NCBI RefSeq assembly: GCF_020085105.1
Contig: NC_058055.1
Location: 29,461,872-29,525,871 of the forward strand
Length of the DNA: 64,000 bases
Direction of reading: 5' to 3'
From: Siniperca chuatsi
Lineage: Eukaryota > Chordata > Actinopteri > Centrarchiformes > Sinipercidae
Part shown: positions 9,600 through 21,102 of the stretch, one piece after another
Layout: each line of letters begins with the position of its first letter
How positions within the stretch are numbered: position 1 is the stretch's first letter
The notes under the pieces: generated by a model
The model's database searches: none
Seen by the model: the letters and a program-made list of their open reading frames with translations, nothing else
What the model was told of the DNA's origin: nothing
Made by a program: the position numbers and the translations under genes

Positions 9600-11800
9600 C
9601 ATATATAGATGTATTTATTTTTTATGTGTTAATGTGTTTAAATTTTAGTGTGTTTTATACAGTTGAATGTGTTTTTATATATGTGTGTGTGGATGTGGGT
9701 TTATGTATATTACTAATTTGATTTATAAACACAATTGAATGTTTTACATACACAATGTGTTTATATTTGCGTGTCAATATGTTTCATATATTTGTGTTTA
9801 ACATGAGTCTCTATGTTCAGTTTGTCCGCTGCATCCTTGTCGTGTCGTCTGGATCTGAAACCTGCTGAGATGTTTGTTGATTGAAACTCAGTCGGATGAA
9901 TTCCAGGAGAGAAAAACTTCAGAGACTCAGCGAGAAGCAAGGACACGAAAACAAACTGAGAGGACAAGTTTTTAACAAGTCACAGAATTCTGCAGGAGGA
10001 GGTCTGGAAGGGTCTGGAGGAGGTTTAGGAGAGTTTGTGAAAGTTTTGAACAGTTCAAATTCAACACTTTCTGTTACTGCTTTCCAGTGAACTGTGTGAG
10101 GCTTTTATTGTGAAATAGTGACAGGATGTCTTGAGCTTATTTAACTGAAGCTGATATACAGATATAAAAACTATTTTATTTCTAAAGGGAAACAATTCAC
10201 AACTCAGTCTAATATCTCAAATATTTAATGATTTTTAATTTTTATTCATAATTTAACTTATTTTTAAACACTAACTTGTGTTTTTCACTAATTTCTATTC
10301 TGTTTATATGATATATTTATTTTCTTTGTGTTTTTATTCTGTGTTTCTGCACAACCAGCTGACAAAGAGGTTGATTGATTATTTTTATTCTTAATTAATC
10401 TGCCAGTAATTGTCCTGGTTAATTGATTAATCATTTGATCTATAAAACATCAAAAAAGTGAAAAATGTTCATTATAATTTCTTGACTTATTAAAATGTCT
10501 TGTTTTGTCCAAAACCCTGAAACACTCTGTTTACTAATATTCACATTTAAGAAACTGAAACAGAGAATTTTTCGATCTTTTACTTTAATAATGACTTAAA
10601 TGATTATTTGAGTATGAAAATTGTTTCAGATTCCTTTTCTGTTGATCAAATAATTGATTAATCAACTAGTCATTTCAGCTCTGCTTACTTTCAACCTCTC
10701 AGATGTTTGTTTGAAAAACATATTAAATCATATAAAATCAAATGAAAAACATGAGCAGGAAGAACTAAATCTGTTAACGTTAGTCAAAATATTGATTTAT
10801 TGATTGATTCATTAATTTATTGATCTTGAAATCAGACTGAAGCTTTTCCTCTAAGAGAGAGAGAGAGAGAGAGAGAGAGATTACACTCAACCATTAACTG
10901 AAAAACAAACGACTGTTAAGCCAAGAAAAACAGAGAGAGAAGGTCAGTTATGTTACAAGTGTCTGTCGACCACTTAAACAGACCAAAAGACGACAGGAGA
11001 CAGACAGACGAACAGAAAGACAGAGAGTTGATGCTGACTTCTTTTCTTCTTAACGTCACTTATTGTTCAGTCGTCTATTTCCTGCTGCTCCAAACTTCTC
11101 TCTCTCTCTCCACCCGTCTCTCCAACCCTCCAGTCGTCCGTCAGCCTGCAGACTGTAAGTACGTTTTCACTGATTTACAGAGAAAATCCTCTTTTCATTC
11201 TGTTTTCATTCAGATGCAGCTGCAGTAATCCTTTAAGAACTCTCACCAGACTCCATACAAATATTTCACCTTTTTACAGTTCACTGTAGAACCACTGCTG
11301 CAACACTCCTGTCGAGTTATGAAGAGTTATCATAAGGATACTACAAATATACTACAGTGTTTTATGGAGGACTGACACGCCAGAATGTGCAGTGAAATGA
11401 CTGAGGTTTGGATAGTTTAGTAGAGGTTTGAGAGAGTTTTAGTGTTTCACCGTTTGACCTTTGACCTGAACATTCAAAGACATTTCTGGAGTTTTCAAAG
11501 TGAGTCCACATTTAAAAAAAGAAACATTCAAACTAATTTTATTCTATTTATTCATTTGTTTTGTTCTCAGGTTCATTTTGATGGAACTGAACCTCAAATC
11601 CTGAAAACACAAGACATCTGTTTTTATTATTATTAATATTGTCATTATTATTATTATTAATATTACGTGAACGCCTGTGTTGGACTGTAACACTGGAGGA
11701 GGAGCTAAAAACATGAACAATTACTTTTAGAAAACATTTTTAAATGTTTAAATTTGCAACCAAAAATATCAAAACGACTTCAAATTAAAGAAATCATATT
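9600..11800. other. Intergenic / upstream region of the SLC22 gene
   Basis: AT-rich sequence with an (AG)n tract at 10854-10880. A possible untranslated first exon could end at the strong donor GTAAGT at 11155 (after cctgcagact), but nothing else supports it. No other gene recognised. Confidence 0.4.
10854..10880 (+). repeat. (AG)n microsatellite
   Basis: About 13 AG dinucleotides. Confidence 0.9.
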
Positions 11801-11812
11801 CAGACTGAAGAG

Positions 11813-11839
11813 ATGGGATTCGCTGATCTGCTGGAGGAG
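11813..11839 (+). CDS. SLC22 exon 1 (start codon)
   Basis: MGFADLLEE, then donor GTGAGT. Short, but its residues line up directly with known SLC22 N-termini. Confidence 0.75.
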
Positions 11840-14800
11840 GTGAGTCACCGTTTACTGAAATACTACTGTAATCTGATTACTGTGAAGTCAGTTCAGATGA
11901 ACTTACCTGTGCAGGTAGACGAGGTGTGATGCAGGTGTGTAACATTTGTTTCCTGTCCCCTGATTGCCGTGGTGAGGTGGGCGGGTTCGGTAGGTACCAG
12001 TGGCTCCATGTGACTCTGATCAGTTTACCTGGTTTGTTGATGGCGAGTCAGAACCTGCTGAACAACTTCGTCTCAGGAATCCCCGCCCACCACTGCAGCC
12101 TGCCGGCCAATTACAGCCTCTACAATCTATCACACTACCAGGTAACCTGTCTGACTACCAGATAACCTGTCTTGCTACCAGGTAACCTGTCTGACTACCA
12201 GATAACCTGTCTCACTACCAGGTAACCTGTCTGACTACCAGCTAACCTGTCTGACTATCAGGTAACCTGTCTCACTACCAGGCAACCTGTTTGACTACCA
12301 GACAACCTGTCTGACTACCAGGTAACCTGTGTGACTATCAGGTAACCTGTCTCACTATCAGGTAACCTGTCTGACACTACCAGGTAACCTGCCTGACTAT
12401 CAGGTAACCTGTAGCACTACCAGATAATCTGTCTGACTACCAGGTAACTGTCTCACTACCAGGTAACCTGTCTGACACTACCAGGTAACTTGTCTGACTA
12501 TACCAGACAACCTGTCCAACTACCAGGTAACTGTCTCACCACCAGGTAACTTGTCTGATTATCAGATAACCTGCCTGACTATACCGGCCAACCCGTCTGA
12601 CAATCAGGTAACCTGTCTCACTACCAGGTAACCTGCCTGACTAACAGGTAACCTGTCTCACTACCAGGTTATCTGTCTGACTATACCAAGTAACCTGTCA
12701 CACTACCAGATAACCTGTCTGACACTACCAGGTAGCAGGTATCTGTCTGATCAGTTTAACTAATAAATAAGCTCATTGCTGTGATGGGTTATTGGTTTGG
12801 TTGGATTAACATGATTAGTTGTTTCAGGTGGATGAGAAGCAGCTGCTGAAAGCTTTCATCCCTCTGGCCTCTTCAGGAAATAGACTAGACCGCTGCAGAA
12901 GGTAAAAGTTTTTTTAAATTTCCTCCGTGTTGCATTTTATTGATGAATACATTCCCTCTGACATCACTTCCTCTTTCACTTGTTGTTTTCTTCAGGTATG
13001 TGGAGCCTCAGTGGCAGCTGTTAGCCGCTAACAGCTCAGCTAATGTTAGCCAGTTACAGACAGAAGGATGTTTGGACGGATGGACATTCGACCGCACTGA
13101 GTTCCTCTCCACCACTGTCTCTGAGGTAACAAGAAGAAACTTGAGAGATTCTAATGGCTACAAAGAGATTATAGTGGTCCTTTAGGAGGTTGTAGTGGTC
13201 CTTTCGGAGGTTGTAGTGGTCCTTTAGGAGGTTGTAGTGGTCCTCTAGAAGGTTGTAGTGGTCCTTTAGGAGGTTGTAGTGGTCCTCTAGAAGGTTGTAG
13301 TGGTCCTTTAGGAGGTTATAGTGGTCCTTTAGGAGGTTGTAGTGGTCCTTTAGGATGTTGTAGTGGTCCTTTAGGAGGGAGTAGTGGTCCTTTAGGAGGT
13401 TGTAGTGGTCCTTTAGGAGGCAGTAGTGGTCCTCTAGAAGGTTGTAGTGGTCCTCTAAAAGGTTGTAGTGGTCCTTTAGGAGGTTGTAGTGGTCCTTTAG
13501 GAGGTTGTAGTGGTCCTCTAGAAGGTTGTAGTGGTCCTTTAGAAGGCAGTAGTGGTCCTTTAGGAGATTGTAGTGGTCCTTTAGGATGTTGTAGTGGTCC
13601 TTTAGGAGGCAGTAGTGGTCCTTTAGGAGGTTGTAGTGGTCCTTTAGGAGGTTGTAGTGATCCTCTAGAAGATTGTAGTGGTTCTTTAGAATGTTGTAGT
13701 GGTCCCTTAGGAGGTTGTAGTGGTCCTTTAGGAGGTTGTAGTGATCCTCTAGAAAATTGTAGTGGTCCTTTAGGAGGTTGTAGTGATCCCTTAGGAGGTT
13801 GTAGTGGTCCCTTAGGAGGTTGTAGTGGTCCTTTAGGAGGTTGTAGTGATCCTCTAGGAGGTTGTAGTGGTTCTTAGAATCCCTGTTTGTAGTGGTCCCT
13901 TAGGAGGTTGTAGTGGTCCCTTAGGAGGTTGTAGTGATCCTCTAGAAGATTGTAATGGTCCTTTAGGATGTTGTAGTGGTCCTTTAGGAGGTTGTAGTGA
14001 TCCCTTAGGATGTTGTAGTGGTTCTTTAGGATGTTGTAGTGATCCCTTAGGATGTTGTAGTGGTCCTTTAGGAGGTTGTAGTGGTCCCTTAGGAGGTTGT
14101 AGTGATCCTCTAGAAGATTGTAGTGGTCCTTTAGGATGTTGTAGTGATCCCTTAGGAGGTTGTAGTGATCCCTTAGGAGGTTGTAGTGGTCCTTTAGGAG
14201 GTTGTAGTGATCCTCTAGAAGGTTGTAGTGGTTCTTTAGGAGGTTGTAGTGATCCTTTAGGAAGGTTGTAGTGGTCCTTTAGGAGGTTGTAGTGGTCCCT
14301 TAGGAGGTTGTAGTGATCCTCTAGACGATTGTAGTGGTCCTTTAGGAGGTTGTAGTGATCCCTTAGGAGGTTGTAGTGGTCCTTTAGGAGGTTGTAGTGG
14401 TCCCTTAGGAGGTTGTAGTGGTCCCTTAGGAGGTTGTAGTGATCCTCTAGAAGATTGTAGTGGTTCTTTAGGATGTTGTAGTGGTCCTTTAGGAGGTTGT
14501 AGTGGTCCCTTAGGAGGTCTTAGTGGTCCCTTAGGAGGTTGTAGTGGTCCCTTAGGAGGTTGTAGTGATCCTCTAAAAGATTGTAGTGGTCCTTTAGGAG
14601 GTTGTAGTGATCCTCTAGAAGATTGTAGTGGTTCTTTAGGATGTTGTAGTGGTCCTTCATATCCTTCATCACACTGTCTGTCTCCCTGTCTGTCTCTCTG
14701 AATCTGTGTCTCTCAGTGGGAGCTAGTGTGTTCTCTGCGTCCTCTGAAACAGATGATTCAAACCATCTATATGGGCGGAGTTTTAACAGGAGCCATCGTC

Positions 14801-17800
14801 TTCGGCGGCCTGTCAGACAGGTGAGACTCACCTGTTCAAACTGTAAACATACATACAATCATTAAAGCTGTGAAGTTTTGTACCAGCAGTGGCTCTATGG
14901 AGCAATGTTTTGTTTGTGTCCATGTTCATGTTCTTCTCTGTTTGTCATACCTGTGGGCCTGTCGTAGGTGTGCACTAAAATCATACCATTCAGAATCTTT
15001 CTCTATGTCCCTCTCTCTCTCAGGTTTGGGAGGCGGTCTGTTCTTATTTGGTCATACCTGCAGCTGGGCGTGCTTGGTTGTAGCTCCGCCCTCTCTCCTT
15101 CATACTCCGCCTACTGCGTTTTTAGGTTTCTGAGTGGGATGGCGGTGTCTGGAGTCATCCTGAACGGAGTCTCACTGAGTACCTGTCTACCTGTCTGTCT
15201 GTCTGTCTGTCTGTCATAAACTGCAGGTTCAGTCTTTAACGTCTCTGTTGTTTTATTTATTGTCTGTGGAATCAAACTGATGCTGTGTCCTCAGAGGCTG
15301 ATCAACCTGTCTGTCCACCTGTCTGTCTGTTTACCTGTCTGTCTCCAGAGGTAGAGTGGATCCCAACAAAAGAGAGGACGTTAGTGGGCACGCTCACCTC
15401 TTTCTTCTTCACCTTTGGTCAGATGATCCTGGCGGGGCTCGCATATTGGCTGAGAGACTGGAGGAAGCTGCAGGTGGTTTCCTGTGCCCCCCTGTTCCTG
15501 TTCTTCACCTACAGTTGGTAAGTGTAGACTTTCAAAATAAATGTCTCTAATCAGTCTGCTCTCTGATTGGTCAGGTGGCTGATCTCTCTGTTCTCTGATT
15601 GGTCAGGTGGTTCTCTGAGTCGGCCCGTTGGTTGGTTCTGAACCGTCGGTCTGAGGAGGCGTTAAAGAGTCTTCACCGAGTCGCTCGAATCAATGGAAAA
15701 TCAGAGATAATCGACAAGTTAACACTAGAGGTAAACTGTCTGTCTGTCTTGACTACCTGTCTGTCTGTCTGTCAAACATATAAAGATGTGTGATATCCAA
15801 TCAGAAGCTGAGATCAGTACCATGTGATCTGCAGGTTCTGCACTCTCACATGAATAAGGAGATTGAGTCGAGTCGTTCGTCATTCACAGCATACGACCTG
15901 CTGAGGACCAGAGAGATGAGACGTATCTCCATCTGTCTGATGGCTGTCTGGTCAGAAAATTCACCTGCTTCACCTGTATTGTTCCTGTATTCATTTACCA
16001 TTATTTATTTACATTTATTTTTATTTACATTTATTAATTAACTTATTTATTTATTTATTCAGCAACAGCAAATGAGGTTCAATCCAAACCACAACAGATC
16101 ACAGAGAAGTCTTCGAAAATAGGTTTCATGTTCCACCTGACACAGAGGCACAATACATACATTATATCTACCTGTCCACCTGGCCCTGTCCACCTGTTTA
16201 CCTGTCAATCTGGCCCTGTCCACCTGTCTACCTGTCCACCTGGCCCTGTCCATCTGTTTACCTGTCAATCTGGCCCTGTTCACCTGTTACCTGTCCACCT
16301 GGCCCTGTCCACCTGTCTATCTGTTCACCTGGCCCAATCCACCTGTCTACCTGGCCCTGTCCACCTGTTTACCTGTCCACCTGGCCCTGTCCACCTGTCT
16401 ATCTGTTCACCTGGCCCAATCCACCTGTCTACCTGGCCCTGTCCACCTGTTTACCTGTCCACCTGGCCCTGTCCACCTGTCTATCTGTTCACCTGGCCCA
16501 ATCCACCTGTCTACCTGGCCCTGTCCACCTGTCTACCTGTCAATCTGACCCTGTCCACCTGGCCCTGTCCACCTGTCTATCAGCAGTCTGTCTTTCTCTG
16601 CAGGTTCTCCACCAGTTTTGCGTACTACGGTTTGGCAATGGATCTGCAGAAGTTCGGGGTGAGTCACCTGATTAGCATCAATGCTACATGTGAGCTAACA
16701 GCTGCTGACAACTTCCTTTACACCTCACTCACCTGATACCTGAGGTTCAGATCATGTGGGATCAAAGGTAGTGATGGCAAAGGTTACCATGGTTACAACT
16801 TTTAAGTGTTTGTAATGTTAAGTGAAATTATCAGCCCAGTAGTCACCTGTGAAACTGTCTACCAGTTTGCTTGTCTGCCTGTCTCATGTTGAGGATTTAT
16901 TCCAGTCGGTTTAAACCCTTCCTCTCCTCCTATTGGATGTTTCACACTGAGCTCCACTCATATTGGCTGTTGGTTGTTCCAGGTGGATATCTACCTGATG
17001 CAGATCATCTTTGGAGCCGTTGATTTTCCCGCCAAACTGTTGGCTCTGGGTATGCTCAGTTACCTGGGGAGGAGGGTGTCTCAGGCGACCTGTCTCTTCC
17101 TGTCGGCCGTCATCATCTTCGCCAACATCTTTGTCCCCACAGGTAACAAACACTAACATACTCTGATAGACAATAATACACACATACAGGTAACAAATAC
17201 ACACACTAAAATCCCCCCCGTCCCCCCCAGACATGCAGACCATCAGGACCACGTTGGCATGTGTCGGTAAAGGTTTCACCTCGGCCTCCTTCACCACCGT
17301 CTATCTGTACACCGGAGAGCTCTACCCCACCGTCATCAGGTAAGGCTGCTGGTTCCAGTCCCATCAGTTACCTGATTGTTTCAACGCTCGTCCGTCTTCA
17401 TGGAAGATGTCCAGTATAATTCTTACAACTGAAACATCTGGAGCTCTTCGGTTAAATGATTTTAGGCCAAAAGCACTGAAGTCTATTCTTTGTAACTATA
17501 AAAGAGAAAAGTTTAAAGTAAACATTTAACATCTGCTGCTGTTGATCGTCTTGACCCCCTCCAACTAACTTTAGCTAACACATACATGTTCAACAGTCTG
17601 CACAGTGTGCTACAATCTTATTTATTGACTTTATTTCAGCTTTTCATTCTATGAAAAATGTGTGTGTGTATATATATATATATACAGTATATATAATATT
17701 TGGTCTAGTTTTGTTGATTAGAGCTTTTCTGTCCAATAGACCACAAACGTGAGATGATGAATTTGAAACCTGTAGTTTAACTTATATTTAACGTATACTG

Positions 17801-20800
17801 ATGACTTGCCACAGTGAAAGTGGATCTGAAATAAATGAAGGTAAAACCAAATAACTTATTTTATCCAGCAACACAAAGACTGATATCTTCATCTCTACTG
17901 TCTGATACTTTCCTGATGGGATATTTTCAGGTGGAGAAATTTAAGAGTGTCGTAGAAACACTCTTAACTTTTAAGACATTTGTTATTGCAATTATCAAAA
18001 CCAGTAATTACAAAGTGCTTTACATGAACAAAATGAAAAAAGCAACATAAAAAAGAAAATCATAAAACATACATGTTACATATTAATTTCACACTTAAAC
18101 CAACGTGCAGACACATTTAGCCAAACTTAAATAAGGCTATAAAAAAGGCTTATAATAAAAATCAATTTTCAGAAGCAACATAAAATAAAGGTTGCAAGCA
18201 GCGATGAATGGGCCCACGCACCTGACTGCACATCGGGGTGCGACACAGCCTTGGTGTCGCTGCCGGAAGTGGCACGACACAGCTCTGAATTTGCACGTGT
18301 TCTGGATGCTGCACAAAGGAGTTAAATGTCACAGGAAGTATATCAAGTGTACACCACACCCTGAAATTTTCTGGTCAATCAAATAATGGTTGCCACGCAA
18401 GGCTGGGACTCTTATCAAACATATGAAATTTGGGGCAGATTGGACCATGTACACTCAAGTTACAACATCTTCTTATTTCATGGCAAATAATGTGTTTCCA
18501 CAGCAACGGCGTTTTATGTAAACTCACAATCTTCACAATAAAAAATCATCAAAGTCTCATGACTTTGCTGAACAAATTTGAAGTGGGTCTGGTTAATCTG
18601 CAAGGAGTAGTATGTAAAACTAGGGATTGTAACTTCATGTTGCCAGAAGGTGGCGCTATGACTGGGACTGAATTTTGGCATGTATATGTCTTCAAGGTGC
18701 GACTCTTATCAAACGGGAAGTTTGGAGCAGATTTGACAACAAGTTCCTGTTTAATGGTGAAACATCGTAATTCGATGCCATGCCACGCCAAGCCATGCCA
18801 CGGACACGCCCTTCAACAAAAACTCACAGTTAGAACAACTTTTCATCATGAAGGTCTTTAGATTGCATTGCGAAAATTTGAAGTCGATCCGGTTAATTCT
18901 CTAGGAGGAGTTTGTTAAAGTAAGCATGGGCATGGAAATGGCGAAAAATGGCCAAAAAGTGCACATTCAATACAAAATGGCTGACTTCCTGTTGGGTTTA
19001 GGGTATGGCTCCAAGAGACCTTTTTGTTCATCTTGGCATCTTAGAACTGGCTATAGAGCCATTTTGCCCCGCCCATTTCCGAAACCCCTGTCAGTGTTCG
19101 GCCCTAATAATAATAATTAAAGCTGCCAGCAGCGATAAGCGGGCCCTCGCACCTCCCGCACGTCGGGGGGTGCTGCATCCGCGGCACTGGCACAGAAGTG
19201 GGAAAGTGACCTTTAATCCTTATTGGCATGTAGATGTCCTCAGGCCGGGACTCTTATCAAACATGTGAAATTTGGGGCAACTTCCTATTTTATTGTGAAT
19301 AATCTTAAGACTTTGCTGACCCATATGAGGTGGATCTCATAATTTGTACATCTAGCTCAAATTTAAAGGTGGTAGCTTTGACTTTAAAAACTGTTAGGGG
19401 GCGCTATTGAACCATTTTGCTATACCCTATCCCGAGACTGGTATCAGGTATCTATTTTCGCCAAGTATGCAATGAAAGACGGCAAATAACAATAATAATA
19501 CTAATGATTTCAATAGGTCCTCGTCACCGATTCTCTGTGCTCGGGCCCTAATAATAATAATTATTATAATAATAATAAACACAAGGAATACAACAGGGAC
19601 TTCGCAGTGGTCGCTGCTCGGACCCTAACAAGTTATTTAAAAGCTATTAGACTAAAAATATGTTTTCAGAATCGACTTAAAAGAAGATGCTGATTTTACA
19701 ATCTGAGTTCGTCGGGCAGCTTGTTTAGAGTTCAGGTGATTTAACAGTAAAAGTTTTGTGTTCTTTAATTTTACATCTTGACATGTGAACAGCTAACAGG
19801 TTCCATGAAGTACTTTAAAGGTATCTATAAATTACTTTGGTACAGGTGATCCGGGATTCAATGCCCAGTCAGGGGAGGGCAGTATCCAGGTGGACCATTA
19901 GGCAAGGTTCTTAATGCTACTTGCCAACATCAGGCATGAGTGAAACTGCAAAAATAAGAGTCATACCGGCTTGGACGTCACCCGGGTCAACAAAGTCTGT
20001 ATCAGGTGCTGGGGAACCATGGCGACCTGATGAGAAATGGGCTACTGGAACAAGACATTCATGGACTAGAGCAGAAAATATGGAACTGTTGCAATGCTAC
20101 TACACAAGCAACCCCACATGGCTCAATACATGGACAGGTCCCAGAAGGGAATTAGTAGTAATACCAGGAGAGCCATGCACCAGCTACTGGTCGATAGAGC
20201 TGTCATTTGAGACTGCTTAACCAGGCAGACCAACCTGTGCACAGCCTGGATTGACTACAAGAAAGCCTACGACTTAATGCCACATACATGGATACTGGAA
20301 TGCTTGGAAATGTACAAGATCAACAGGACACTAAGAGCCTTCATCAAGAACTCAATGGGGCTGTGGAAAACAAGTCTAGAAGCCAATTCAAAGCCAACTG
20401 CACAAGTCATCTTCAAGTGCAGCATATACCAAGGTGATGCATTATCCCCACTGTTGTTCTGCACAGGCCTGAACCCCCTCAGCCAGATCATCACAAAGAG
20501 TGGCTACAGATACCGGTTCTGAAGTGGAGCAACCATCAGTCACCTGATCAATAGAGGCTGGGGTCTACCACACCAGACGGGACCCCAGGTGCAGACTGTG
20601 CAAAGAGGCCCCTGAGACGGTTCAGCACATAACAGCAGGGTGTAAGAAGCAGGCAGGAGCAGCGTACATGGACCGCCATAACCAAGTGGCTGGCATAGTG
20701 TACAGGAACATCTGCCATGAGCGTGGGCTGGAGGTCCCAAGGTCAAAATGGAAGACACCTCCTAAGGTAGCTGAGAATGACCGAGCTAAGATCCTGTGGG

Positions 20801-21059
20801 ACTTCCAGATCCAGACTGACAAACTGGTGATGGCTAACCAACCAGACATCGTGTTGATCGACAAACAGCAGAAGAAGGCAGTGGTGATCGAGAAGCTCGA
20901 AAAAGGGCTGAAAGAGGAGCTAAAGAAGATGTGGAGAGTAAAAGCAACAGTGGTGCCAGAGGTAATCGGAGCACTGGTGGCTGTGACCCCCAAACTGGTA
21001 GAGTGGCTCCAGCAGATTCCAGCTAAGATACTGAGCAGAACCCTCAAACTCCCAGGATG

Positions 21060-21102
<43 letters not shown>

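Noticed and set aside
13867..14858. [15 protein letters not shown] and [14 protein letters not shown] repeat proteins in SLC22 intron 4
   Set aside because: The 21-bp repeat keeps frames open on both strands. It lies entirely within the intron between two well-supported exons.
16128..16736. A 202-codon Pro/Cys-rich frame ([10 protein letters not shown] repeats)
   Set aside because: It is the translation of the intron 9 minisatellite running through exon 10 in the wrong frame.
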